From NCBI GenBank assembly GCA_037355855.1, contig CM074759.1:1116001-1180000 (forward strand): DNA of 64,000 nucleotides, written 5' to 3'. The stretch comes from Pseudo-nitzschia pungens (lineage: Eukaryota; Bacillariophyta; Bacillariophyceae; Bacillariales; Bacillariaceae). How positions within the stretch are numbered: position 1 is the stretch's first letter; every line of letters begins with the position of its first letter. The translations under genes and the position numbers were made by a program. The notes under the pieces were generated by a model that had not been told where the DNA came from, ran no database searches, and saw only the letters and a list, made by a program, of their open reading frames with translations. Shown piece by piece: positions 43,441 through 53,712 of the stretch.

Positions 43441-44589
43441 GGTTGTTGTGTTGTAATCCTTTCAAATTGAATACACGTTAGCTTCGTTTGAGAGGAGGAA
43501 TATCGCAGTACGAGGCATCTGTTGGTTTTTCCAACAACACTTTTTCCGTTTACGCCGAGAGGAAGAACCGAAAGCCGGAAGGGATAGATTTTGACATGAC
43601 GGGGCAAACTCGACGATCCTTTTTGATGCCGTGATTTTCAATTCTTTGCTGCAAGTATCGTTGCGTACTTTTTCGTTGGATGGCGCGCAGGAGGTACTTG
43701 TCCGTCCTGGTGCATACGGTCAGACGTTCGATTGGGTGCACGACTCATCCTTAATTCTGTTGACGACTTACGTACGACTGGTGGTGGTTGACCAATGCAT
43801 ATGCGGTAACATTGCTTCCGTAGGGGTTGGACAGGAAGCCTTGGCACGAGTTTCCTTTTTTCCTGATGAGAACAGTCCCCTTGCAATTGGGTCGTCATTT
43901 TAGCTTGGGATACTACACCTTGTTGAGATTGGACAAACTTCTCGTCAGTGAGAGACTAGAAGTGCCCTGTTGCTTCAGTCCCACCTTACTACTAGTACTA
44001 TGAGGAGGACACAAGAAGAATTTGAGGAGTCTCCTCCTGGTGCTGCTGCTGACCGCCTCCTTCTCTCCTCGTCTTCTCTCTTGTTCTTCTTCTTCTTCTT
44101 GTTCACTAAGTAAGAGGTTGTTGATTTTCCTGGACTTAGTGGGACCTCTACGAAAGTAAGGGAGGAGAATGACATACCCTCCTTCTATGCACTGCTGTAC
44201 TGTCTGGGGTCGTTCTAGTAGTAGCAACAACACACAGCAGCAATCACGAGTTTAGATGCATAATGATAGAGAGACAGAAATCTGAGGTAATAGTTAACTT
44301 GAGCTTATTTCTCTATTTATAACTTGATCACACGTAGTAGTAATATGGATATTAAATCATTTCCCAGGCTGTTCCTCACGTTCCATTTTGTGAACGAAGA
44401 CAAGAGTCAATAGTAGTAGTAGTATACCTGATGGTGAACTAGCACATGATTCGTGACAACACAATCTCTGTTTCGTCCACAACAACGTCTTCTGCTCAAT
44501 TTTTGCATGGATGTGTTGTGATAACCTCCTCAACAATCTGTCATTTTTGTTGCTGTTCTACTCGCAACTCTTGGATATTACTAAATCAA
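43441..44589. other. Intergenic region with unassigned open frames
   Basis: Between 43550 and 43900 open frames occur on both strands; the minus strand has a basic segment (TDKYLLRAIQRKSTQRY) that could be an exon but has no ATG or clear splice sites. From 43990 to 44110 the DNA is CT-rich (TTCTTCTTCTTCTTG). (TAG)n runs lie near 44335 and 44411-44424. No gene can be supported. Confidence 0.4.
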
Positions 44590-45135
44590 CTAATTAGGAC
44601 GAAGAAGAAAAGGAGGAAGGAGACGAATAGTCCAAGTTTGATCTGATCCACAGCATAAAACCTTGCGTTTCTCTTTTTTCCTTTCCTTTTTCTTCTTCGC
44701 CTTCGTTTTCTCCACCTCCTCAATCGAAGATTCCAAGTCCGATTTCGAGTCTAAATTCCATTTCTCCTTTTTCTTTTTCTTCTTCTTTGACTTCTTTTTC
44801 TTGTCTTTCTTCGACTTCTTCTTCTTCGTCGCCTCGATCGAGGATTCAGAACCGGAGTCCAGATCTGAATCCGACCTCTCCTCTTTCTGTTGTTTCTTCT
44901 TTGATTTCTTCTTTTTCTTGTCTTTCTTTGACTTCTTCTTCTTCACATCCTTCATCATATCCATGATTTCCTTGGGCTCCACGCCATTTTCTGGGGTGGC
45001 AACGGTCACAGCCACCGTGGCTTCTCGTCCCTCTCCTCGGCCTTGCTCCCCGGCAAGCCACTCGAGGGTGTGGACAACCTTTCCACTGTCGTCCTCAACG
45101 CAGAGTAGAGGTTCTGCCATGCTTATCGCGCTCAT
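44590..45135 (-). CDS. Lys-rich low-complexity protein
   Basis: 181 residues if started at the ATG at 45135 (MSAISMAEPLL); a second ATG lies at 45120. The frame stays open to 45243 and the extra upstream residues (DHKSHREKLVSH) look protein-like, so an upstream exon is possible. Residues 1-60 look ordered. The rest alternates Lys blocks (KKKKSKKDKKKKKSKKK) with acidic Ser/Asp spacers ending SSIE in three similar modules. Such composition is common in nucleolar or chromatin-associated proteins, but no family is recognised. Confidence 0.5.
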   Translation of the reverse strand: MSAISMAEPLLCVEDDSGKVVHTLEWLAGEQGRGEGREATVAVTVATPENGVEPKEIMDMMKDVKKKKSKKDKKKKKSKKKQQKEERSDSDLDSGSESSIEATKKKKSKKDKKKKSKKKKKKKEKWNLDSKSDLESSIEEVEKTKAKKKKERKKEKRKVLCCGSDQTWTIRLLPPFLLRPN

Positions 45136-45808
45136 GTGTGAAACCAACTTTTCCCTGTGGGATTTGTGGTCGTTCAGAACTCGAGCGATTTGAAAATCGT
45201 GTCCAAAACCTTTTTGATCGGAAGGGATACGGTTGTTTAACACAGTTCACTTTATCTGCTCGAACAAACACCGCTCGGTGACATCATTGATAGCTAGCTC
45301 GTTTCGTCCTTTTGATACAGCGAAACCCGAAGACGAAGATGCCGCTAGCACTTGCTTCTTCCGTAAGACAGGCAGAACCGAAGACGAATACGCAATCTAG
45401 TCGTTTTCTCAGAATGGCTCATTTCGTTCATTGGTACCGGTATGTACCAAAAGTCGGTGTTCCCTAGTTGCACAGAAGGGTGCTAGCGTGTGAAGGAAAA
45501 CACTTGGATTTTAGCTTTTGAAGGGAACGAATTCCTAGAGGCAGATTGACCTAGATCGAAAAAATAGATACGAGCATGTCCCAGTGTAGTTTTTGTTCTA
45601 GAGTTTACTTGTACGTGCAGTTTCTATGTTTTGATCGATTCAATACATAGCTACGTTACGCGTGCGAAGTTCCTGTATACCTCGATGTAGCCGATAATTG
45701 TAAAGGTACGGTCACAACACCACTTAAACTATCGATTGCGAGCCTTGTTGAAGACCCAGTCCAATCCAGTTCTGTACTACTGATGCATATTTCCAGCACG
45801 CATCATTA
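45136..45808. other. Intergenic
   Basis: Upstream region of the Lys-rich protein gene (-) and 3' flank of the F-box-like gene (-). Nothing beyond a possible short upstream exon near 45136-45290 is seen. Confidence 0.45.
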
Positions 45809-48763
45809 TTATTCGGGTTTCAAAAATGGTATAACCATAGGAACCGTCGTTCCATCCAGAGATACGAGCACCTTAGTGAAGTTGCTTCTCTGTTGAAACT
45901 TAGAAATAGTGGAACAGCCTCGCGCATTGATGTGTACCTCAAGTACAGCAGCTTCGAAGAGCTCCAGTCTACACAACTCTTCATTAAACCCATTGTTCGA
46001 AACTTTTGTTGCAGGTCGAATTCTCCCATCCATATTTTTAACGAGTTTCTTGAACCGGTCATCCCAACTGATCTCTTCCAATTCCCCTCCCCTCCGTCTT
46101 GTTGAAACGTCAACCCCAATCTTTTGAGACTTCAAGATAACTGGCTGGCTTGCCATGCCAGTGTTCTGTACAACTATTCTTAGTTCTACAACTGGCCTGC
46201 TTTGATAGGTTCCCAATCCGGATGCCCCTGAGTTTGGATCACGCCTCACGCTCCGCAGTGTTTCCCCATTGCTTCTCTCTACAAGAAACACCCATCCACT
46301 TATCTTCCCCGGGATCTTTCCACTCCCAAGCAGTGACAACCCCTCTTGAGAAAAATGAGGCATCACGTTGGCAGCATTCATCTTTTTATACAACTGTTTG
46401 TTTGAGATTTTATAATCCTCATCTTCCACATCTTTTAAATTTTCGCTCCATTGCCGTACGTTATAGAAGCCAAACCGATTGACCGCCAAATTCAACCACA
46501 TACCATCATCTTTGAATGCCTTCATCTCTTTCCAAAGCTTAGATACAGAAGTGCAGCGACACAATGACATGGGGTCCAGCATTTTTGCGACTTCACCGTA
46601 AACGATTTCCTCCTTGCTAGGCAAGTTTTTTGCCTCTTTGGTATCCACACGTGGACGCTTGTTGGAAATTTTGTCATTCCGTACGAGATCGATGGGTTGC
46701 TCGTGTCTTTTATGGCTCGGGTTCGGAGAAGACCTCTCACTTCCTTCAATTTTCACATCCGACCCTCCGACGTTCGTTTCATTAATTGGCAAAGAATCTT
46801 CTTTGATATCATCAACACAGACCGGTCTTTCGGTCTGATTCTTACAATTTACATCGTTGTTGTTGTCCCAATTGTTGCATTTTGCCGCATCTAAAAGCCG
46901 TTGCATTGCAACCAATTCTGCCATGAGAGCTTCGCATTGCGCATTTAGCGATTGAATAATAGACGCAGCCGTTCCGACGAAACTTGGTCGATCCCATTTC
47001 TTTGCGTTCTCTGCAAGTTTGATGCCTTCTTGATTGACTTGAATTGATTTTTGTCGACATTCGGTAGTGATGATTCCAGTTTCTAGCTGATCGATGCGAG
47101 ACCTCGATTGCGAACCAGCCAAACTCACCGCGATGGACAATCTTTCGATGGACTCGTTCAATTTCACTCTCGCATCTTTCGCTTTTTGTTTTTTGCGCTC
47201 ATAGGCAGAACCAGTGTTGTTCACAATGGGAAGAATGGGATGTCTGCTATTTGAAATGGCCGAGGGAGATGATCCTACACTCGGGATCTGAGGTTTGATA
47301 GAAGAGGGTGCTGCTGGAACAGTGACTTCCTTCTTCGTTGTGATCTGTTCGGGTTTTCGGAAAGCAATAGATTTGGAAACCGAGCGAACCGATGGTGGCG
47401 CTGGAACAGAGGGGACCATATGATTCCCTCCGAAACCATATTGAGACTTTCGACTGGTCGCTGCGAGTACCGATGCTCTACTTACGGCATGTGCAGCAGC
47501 ATGGGGTGGCGGATTTGCATTGGCGCGTTGTCGTTGCAAGTGTCCCTTGGGAAATGTACCCGCAATTCCTCCTTTTGTCGAAGTCAAATTAGTCTGTGAT
47601 TTGGTTGTCGTTGTCGGCTGCGGACGAGCCTTTGTAATGGACTGATTGGTTCTACCTGCTTGTCCAGCTATAGTTGATGGGTTGCTGGAGGGAGAAATAT
47701 TCACTACTGGCGCTGCGGGTGTCGTTGGTAACGCTTTCACTGTTTCCGTAGTATTTTCTTTCGTTTGTGAATCGGCGTTCCTTCTCGTTGTGGTGGTGGC
47801 GATTGCATTGGGCACATCATTGTTGGTGCAAGCAATTGCAGCAGCAGTAGCTATTGCTGCTGCCAATCCATTAACTCCCTGGCTGGCGGTAGTATTATTG
47901 AAAGATGGAGAAATACGTTCCGTCTTCACAGGAGAAGATCTTTCTGGGATAGGCAATTGGTGATGTCTGCCATAAGGATAATAACTAGATTGATGCGGAT
48001 GGTCCACCAATTCTGGTACAGGAGCTGGAGCTAGTGCTGGCACAGACAATCCTGGCGCTGGCGCTGTAGTTGTTACTGTCCTAGACATTTGCGCTTCCTG
48101 TTGAATCTCCTGCAATTGAGGTTGTCGTCGCTCTCTTTGATGTTGTTGTTCTTGTCTCTCCTCGATATGCATCTTATTTTCAATTTCCGACCACGGCGTA
48201 GGATCGACAGATACTCCAGCGAGTTCATCGATCTCTCTTTGCAAGTTGGCACACACTTCTTCATTCGACAGTGCGCTTTTCGATTCATAAGATTGATTCA
48301 GACTCCTTCGATATCTGAGTTCTGACTTCAAAAAGATTTCGGCCATGGAATTCTCCTGTTCTCTTTCCGTTAAAAACGGATGCTCTGATGTAAAAAGGTT
48401 CCGGGGAAGAAATGGCTTGTGGATGCTGCTGTTTGAGCGGTCCACGGGTCTGTTGTAGTTTGGTATCCTTGCGTTTTCTTGAACATGCATGTGGACAGCA
48501 TTCACCGGATTCGATTCATTTCGGACAAAGGAACTCGTTCGATCGGAAGAAATTGATTCATTCCCTACCGGTGAAAGTTGGGGAATGGTCCAGTCCAACG
48601 GATCGTAGAACGCAATAGGTGTAGCTTGGGGGGAAGACGGAGCTGGAGGAGCTCCGACGAGATTTTGGACCTCATTATACTGAGGTTGCTGCTTTTCGTC
48701 TGGCAAATCATTCATTCGTTCCGGATCATACAATTCGAGATCTCCCAATGAAGACATATCCAT
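45809..48763 (-). CDS. Large F-box-like protein with long disordered N-terminus
   Basis: One exon encodes 984 residues from the ATG at 48763 (MDMSSLGDLELYDPERMN). The frame continues 40 codons upstream but that part reads like leader. The first about 540 residues are low complexity: Gln/Glu/Arg coiled tract near 190 (EERQEQQHQRERRQ), Ala/Pro tracts, Thr/Asn tracts. A predicted coiled coil follows (KKQKAKDARVKLNESIERL, about residue 550 onward). Near residue 710-765 a segment resembles an F-box (VAKMLDPMSLCRCTSVSKLW, then WLNLAVNRFGF). The last 200 residues form an ordered beta-rich domain (ISGWVFLVERSNG, RPVVELRIVVQNTG, FTKVLVSLDGTTVPMVIPFL). A role as SCF-type substrate receptor is inferred only from the F-box likeness. 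Confidence 0.7.
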   Translation of the reverse strand: MDMSSLGDLELYDPERMNDLPDEKQQPQYNEVQNLVGAPPAPSSPQATPIAFYDPLDWTIPQLSPVGNESISSDRTSSFVRNESNPVNAVHMHVQENARIPNYNRPVDRSNSSIHKPFLPRNLFTSEHPFLTEREQENSMAEIFLKSELRYRRSLNQSYESKSALSNEEVCANLQREIDELAGVSVDPTPWSEIENKMHIEERQEQQHQRERRQPQLQEIQQEAQMSRTVTTTAPAPGLSVPALAPAPVPELVDHPHQSSYYPYGRHHQLPIPERSSPVKTERISPSFNNTTASQGVNGLAAAIATAAAIACTNNDVPNAIATTTTRRNADSQTKENTTETVKALPTTPAAPVVNISPSSNPSTIAGQAGRTNQSITKARPQPTTTTKSQTNLTSTKGGIAGTFPKGHLQRQRANANPPPHAAAHAVSRASVLAATSRKSQYGFGGNHMVPSVPAPPSVRSVSKSIAFRKPEQITTKKEVTVPAAPSSIKPQIPSVGSSPSAISNSRHPILPIVNNTGSAYERKKQKAKDARVKLNESIERLSIAVSLAGSQSRSRIDQLETGIITTECRQKSIQVNQEGIKLAENAKKWDRPSFVGTAASIIQSLNAQCEALMAELVAMQRLLDAAKCNNWDNNNDVNCKNQTERPVCVDDIKEDSLPINETNVGGSDVKIEGSERSSPNPSHKRHEQPIDLVRNDKISNKRPRVDTKEAKNLPSKEEIVYGEVAKMLDPMSLCRCTSVSKLWKEMKAFKDDGMWLNLAVNRFGFYNVRQWSENLKDVEDEDYKISNKQLYKKMNAANVMPHFSQEGLSLLGSGKIPGKISGWVFLVERSNGETLRSVRRDPNSGASGLGTYQSRPVVELRIVVQNTGMASQPVILKSQKIGVDVSTRRRGGELEEISWDDRFKKLVKNMDGRIRPATKVSNNGFNEELCRLELFEAAVLEVHINARGCSTISKFQQRSNFTKVLVSLDGTTVPMVIPFLKPE

Positions 48764-49907
48764 TTTTGCCCTCTGACAAAAAAAGGGATGATCAATCGTA
48801 ACTATCTTCGTTGGACGAAACCGCGGCTGGTTTCGCGCACTTGGATGAATTGAATGACAAATAATGACCACCAACACAAGCACCGCCTTCGTCGAAAATT
48901 CGTTTCGCTGCCGTAATTCAATATGTCAACTAGCTCGCTAGACTCGGTTCGCCATCACTTTATCCAGAACATGTACTATAGTCTTCGTTTCGGTTTCAAG
49001 CTTCAGGGACCATACGGAATGCTTTCGATGATCACGAGTTGACGAGGAGATAAAATTGTGATTTCTTCTCAAATCCGTTTTCAATTCTTCGCTCTTTCCG
49101 CCGAGAAAGGAATCACTGCAATGAAACGTCGTCGAGGGTCAGCGTCAATTTCGAGAGAAAACGAGAAGATTACTGTACTTTACGCTGATGGTGCATGTTT
49201 GAAGTGTCAAGCGCGCGATTTTCAGTCCATTGATCACGTGCTTCGCGCCGCACTGTGAACCACAAGGAATGAATGAATCTCGACCGCGATCATTAGGCCT
49301 TCCTCCGCCACTTTTCTGCACATCGAATGAATGAATCATCACGAAGTGGTTAATCGTAAGGTTTACCGGTACCGTATGTTTTCCAACTACAAAATTAGTT
49401 GCAATACAGTAAGATACTACGTATTCTTTACTGGCCGCTCATTACAATAGAGAGATACAGTTGTAGCATTAGGCCATTCAAACTAGACATCAATTCTGTA
49501 GCATACGATTTCTTCTGCGGATCATCATGAGCTGCATCTTACAACAAAGGTTCGAACCAACTAAAAACGAGAGTTGAAAAACTAAGGTAGTCGTATTGTT
49601 TGTTGGTGTGGAAAACGGGAGAATTGTTTCTTGTGTCCTTATTGTTGGATCGGAAAAACAGCAATCGAAATTTTAGAACTGTAGTCCACATTACCAGTAA
49701 TTACCGTGCACGTCCCATTTTATGGGGGTTCTAAAATTTCTATCATCAAATACGAAGTTAGGATGGCTTTTGACTTAAATGCATCCACCGGTTGCTGGCT
49801 AAGGAAATCGAATATTTTTCGCAGCAAATTAAGTTCCTGAAAGGCACTTGTACCTTCAGAACGACAAGTAGCGAGAGTTGCAACCAATTATTGAACCGAT
49901 TTTGATT
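48764..49907. other. Intergenic
   Basis: 5' region of the F-box-like gene and 3' flank of the first multi-TM gene. CACGAAGTGGTTAATCGTAAGGTTTACCGG spans 49340-49369, a form of the dispersed motif. A 66-codon frame at 49058-49258 has no recognisable content. Confidence 0.5.
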
Positions 49908-50918
49908 TTAAGATTCCGCACTCTCGGCCGCGGTTGGACTCTTCGAAGAAAATGCCTCAGGTGGAGGAGACGTTGGCCTATTCTGGATGTCGCCCTCTCC
50001 TTCGCCATCACCATCGTCATCAATAGTGAAGGAGGGAGGCCCTTCACCTTGCCCCTCTTGCTGAAGTTCCGCCATTTCAATGCCACTTTCACCCGAATCG
50101 AAAGCCTTGGATGTGGCTTCCGGTAGTTGAAAACCCAAAATTATGATCCACAACGGTATCAAAATCAGGCGCGTCAAAGAAGAATACAAGACAACAAATA
50201 TCCAAGCAATTTTGATACCTTCCACTCCGATCATCTCTGCGACGAAATCGACAGCGGATATTAGCCCAATGAAAAGTCCCAATGCATTCCATTTGGCTCC
50301 AAATGTAGTTTGGTCGTGTTTCCGCCACTTCAAGACGCTCAAAAAGGACATCGTGAAAATCCCAGTGAGGAAAACCCATTCTGCAGCGTTGACGATCCAC
50401 ACAAGACCTTTGGCTGCCAAAAAGATCACTTCCAGTACTCTCCATCCAATTCCATCTTCTCCATCGAGTTGGTATTGGGCATCCTGGAGCGACGACATCC
50501 AATCGTCGAGGTTGAAATTCTTAGCCAGCATCAAGAGCGAAAGATACATTCCATTCCAAAAGACATTGTTGAACCACTTTGTCCAAGCTCCTGCGAGGAC
50601 AAAGAGGAGGATTCCGAGGTTTAGGGCAATCGACTCGGTCCCGCCTCGTGACAAGATCCATGCCATTTCGATTATGGGAAGAGTAAAAACGAGCCAAAAG
50701 ATACCATTCAAGATTCCCGATGAAAACTCCATTGCACTGATCTTTTCTCGTGCAGTCCATTCGTCAACAATATCGTCGGGCATGAGCTGCAGGTAGGCAT
50801 TTTGATTGGCAGATTTCCAGGTGCTCGACTTGTGCACTCCGATTATGATTTGAAGGGCATTGCTTGCCCAAAAGAGGGCAGCGGCGGTGAAGCAAACGAC
50901 GGTGCTGAGGGCCACCAT
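49908..50918 (-). CDS. Multi-pass membrane protein, paralogue A of a tandem pair
   Basis: 336 residues in one exon with a GCCACC-ATG start. About seven hydrophobic helices are visible: an N-terminal one (VVCFTAAALFWASNALQIII), SGILNGIFWLVFTLPIIEMA, IALNLGILLFVLAGAW, two around VIFLAAKGLVWIVNAAEWVF, ALGLFIGLISAVDFVAEMI, and IAWIFVVLYSSLTRLILIPL. The C-terminal 70 residues are acidic and Ser/Pro-rich, probably cytosolic. Shared motifs with the gene at 52087-52926 are SxGILNxIxW, WILSxGG, FNLDxWxxS, TTFxAxWNALGLF and YSSxxRLILIPxW. No known transporter or receptor family is recognised. Confidence 0.78.
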   Translation of the reverse strand: MVALSTVVCFTAAALFWASNALQIIIGVHKSSTWKSANQNAYLQLMPDDIVDEWTAREKISAMEFSSGILNGIFWLVFTLPIIEMAWILSRGGTESIALNLGILLFVLAGAWTKWFNNVFWNGMYLSLLMLAKNFNLDDWMSSLQDAQYQLDGEDGIGWRVLEVIFLAAKGLVWIVNAAEWVFLTGIFTMSFLSVLKWRKHDQTTFGAKWNALGLFIGLISAVDFVAEMIGVEGIKIAWIFVVLYSSLTRLILIPLWIIILGFQLPEATSKAFDSGESGIEMAELQQEGQGEGPPSFTIDDDGDGEGEGDIQNRPTSPPPEAFSSKSPTAAESAES

Positions 50919-52086
50919 GATGCTACTGATATGTTATTCTTTTCTTCTTTTCTTTCGACAACAGTCAACGTGTTCTGGTCCTTGGAGTTTGTCGGGTCCT
51001 ACAGAAAATCCTTTCTTGAAATAGCAGATCGGGAAGGGATACAAAATGTTGATCGAAAGAGAAAGGAATGACCATTGTCATCAATTGAGTTTACGTGATC
51101 TGTACCAGCACGAACTGTCGGTTCTTGTACCTGTAGTAACCTTACGCGTACTCTCGTAGATGCCTCCGAGAATCGTATACGAAGTAATTCCGTACCAGTA
51201 AGTAAGGTTACGGGTCCATGCTGCTGTATTCAGTATCACCTCACAGAATAAGATGGGTACGAGTAACCTTAATTACTAAGGTTACCCTGTATCCTGCCGT
51301 AGGTTTTCTACTTATTTGCTGAGATCGGTATTCTGAACACACACGAATGGATTTTTTGTTTTTAGTCAACTTTAGGTGCGCACATCCAATTTAGTTTACC
51401 CAACGGTTCTCTACTGTAGCTAGAGTCCCGGGTGCTCATTAGCGGAGCATAGTCGGAATGATGGTATGAGAACGCGTGCCCTATTGGGAGGATACGAAGT
51501 AATCTTAACCTTACTTATGAGGAAATGGTGTTGGGTTGCGACTCCCAAGCCGCCCGCTCAAACCCATGCAATCTTGTCGTGCACCAAAATCATATTCACA
51601 AGTATTTCAATCTAGGCGTTTCAACATTACGAACGGATCTCATCTGCATGCCAAATTGAAGAACAAAATACCTCGTACCTCGACAAGAATGGTTCAAAGG
51701 CATCCACACTTATTCATGAAGTCGGTCGTTACATCTCACTAATCTAGTCTGCTGAAAAGTGTAACAGCCATAATAAACAGTCGCAAAGTAAATAGAAATG
51801 ACGTATGTAAAAACATGTAAATGTATATTTTATCATTGTAATCAAAAGATGAGATCAAGATGTACACAGATTGCAAAGCGACCTGCAAGGTCGACCCGTC
51901 TTTTCTCAAGTAGTGCTGGTGCCATTTGACACCGTTGTAGAGTAAGCATCGAGGGAAGCGTTCTTATTCGACATCCTTTCCGAATCTATTCCAACCAAAG
52001 CCGTGTTTGGGCTGTTTCCAATGCCACCCTCCAAAAAAATCATCTCCGCGACCGGCATTCGATGCAAAGTTGTGATGTCTCTCTTT
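50919..52086. other. Intergenic between tandem paralogues, rich in the dispersed motif
   Basis: GTAACCTTACGCG at 51136-51148, TATACGAAGTAATTCCGTAC at 51176-51195, AGTAAGGTTACGGG at 51200-51213, GAGTAACCTTAATTACTAAG at 51260-51279 and GGATACGAAGTAATCTTAAC at 51489-51508 cluster within 400 bp. No gene is seen. This is the densest cluster of the motif in the window. Confidence 0.55.
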
Positions 52087-52926
52087 CTAAGTAGTTCCAA
52101 CAAGGGGTTCTTCCTCCCTCATGTGAGCTTGTTGATTCAACTTTAGACTGGCGTACGGAAGTCTCGATCCCAGCAAAATCAACCAGGCCGGGATGAGGAT
52201 CAAGCGATTGACCGAGGAATACCAAAAGGCGATCTTGGCAAAGGATCGGAAACCACTCAGACGCAAAACTTCGGCGGTGAATTCGAGCATGCACATGAGG
52301 GCCACAAACAAGCCCAGAGCGTTCCAGCACGCAGAAAAGGTGGTCGAATCGACGTTGCGACGCCACCTCTTGACGCTGATGTGGATCAGAACCATTACCA
52401 CGGAGAGAATGAGCCACTCGATGGCACCAATGGCGCTGATGAATCCGTAGGTGACAATGTGCGTCATTTCGAGGGTTCTCCATCCGATGAAGTCCTCGCT
52501 GTTGGAGGTAATCCAGTTGTCGAGGTTGAACTCCCTGGCCATCAGTTGCGATGTCATGGAAGCTCCGAGGTACAATACGTGACTGATCCATTCGGTGAGA
52601 GATCCAGTCAAGATCAAGACACCAATCGCAATGTGGAGACCAATCCATTTCTTGCCTCCCTGGCTCAGAATCCACGAGAGGTGAACAATGGGGAACATCA
52701 AGAAGAACCAGGCAATCACGTTAAGGATTCCCGCGGAAAGGTAGAGGGGACGGTTGGTGATACGGAAGCCCCACTCTACTTCGATGTAGCCGGGATCGAG
52801 GTTGGTGTAATCATCGTAATCGAAATGGGACCGTTGATATTCCTTGACGTAGTAGGTGATCGTCAACGCGTTTCCGATGACGAAAAAGATCGCCGCGAGC
52901 AGGCTCGCATAACTTATTTTGCACAT
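52087..52926 (-). CDS. Multi-pass membrane protein, paralogue B of a tandem pair
   Basis: 279 residues, one exon. It has the same order of hydrophobic helices as paralogue A: N-terminal helix (LLAAIFFVIGNALTITYYV), SAGILNVIAWFFLMFPIVHL with WILSQGG, IGLHIAIGVLILTGSLTEWI, FISAIGAIEWLILSVVMVL, ALGLFVALMCMLEFTAEVL, and FWYSSVNRLILIPAWLILLG. It lacks the long acidic C-terminal tail of A and ends soon after the last helix (HMREEEPLVGTT). The two genes lie in the same orientation 1.2 kb apart, which points to tandem duplication. Function unknown. Confidence 0.78.
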   Translation of the reverse strand: MCKISYASLLAAIFFVIGNALTITYYVKEYQRSHFDYDDYTNLDPGYIEVEWGFRITNRPLYLSAGILNVIAWFFLMFPIVHLSWILSQGGKKWIGLHIAIGVLILTGSLTEWISHVLYLGASMTSQLMAREFNLDNWITSNSEDFIGWRTLEMTHIVTYGFISAIGAIEWLILSVVMVLIHISVKRWRRNVDSTTFSACWNALGLFVALMCMLEFTAEVLRLSGFRSFAKIAFWYSSVNRLILIPAWLILLGSRLPYASLKLNQQAHMREEEPLVGTT

Positions 52927-53712
52927 GGTGAAGTATGTTACTCTGAAATCTGTCTCTATATATCTTTCTCAATATGAGGGTATCGCTTCGATTGGATCAA
53001 ATGCGGGTGTCTCTTGCACTGGAATTGTAATACAAATCACGGCTTCGGGATTGACAACTCACTCTACAACAGGTGAAATAATGGTGATTCAATCGAGGTT
53101 CCGTTTCCGGTTTCTCAGGAGCGAGGTAATGACTTTGAACCGTTACGCGGTGTTTTTTACTGGGCGGTTCGTCTTGTACGGTACGTAATTAGCCGTACAA
53201 TGCCGTATGTGATTTTGGTAAGGTTACTCGTATAGGACTCCGTAGAAGACGCTGTAAAAGAGTACAAAAAATTCATTCGTATCTCAGATCCCGCGCAGAC
53301 CATCATTATTTTTTGTCTCCCATCATCATGTTGCACGTTGGAGGTAGAAAATAATGAATGAATCTTTCGGAGGGAGAACGACATTTTAGTCATTAATCAC
53401 TGGTGACTAAAACATGACCATGGACCATGATCTCCATCACGATCATGATTATGATTCATTCATTCATTCATTCATTAAAATGATACGAAGTACAAGGTAA
53501 CCTTGCGCTATTTGTGGAAGTTCTGGAGAATTGTTATCAACCGCAAACCGCGAACTGCAGACCAAGGAACCCACAAACCGCACTACGAGTACAAAGAAAA
53601 CAGAATGATAACAACTGGGCTTGATTTTGGCCTTCGGTGATTACTACGTGGTACTTATATACTATTCTCCATCAATACCCGAGGTTGGCATTGACCACCG
53701 GCAACACAGACA
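52927..53712. other. Intergenic between divergent genes
   Basis: A GATTCATTCATTCATTCATT run lies at 53453-53475, followed by GATACGAAGTACAAGGTAAC at 53482-53501, another dispersed-motif copy. ACCATGACCATGGACCATGATC-like repeats lie near 53410-53450. No gene is seen. Confidence 0.55.
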
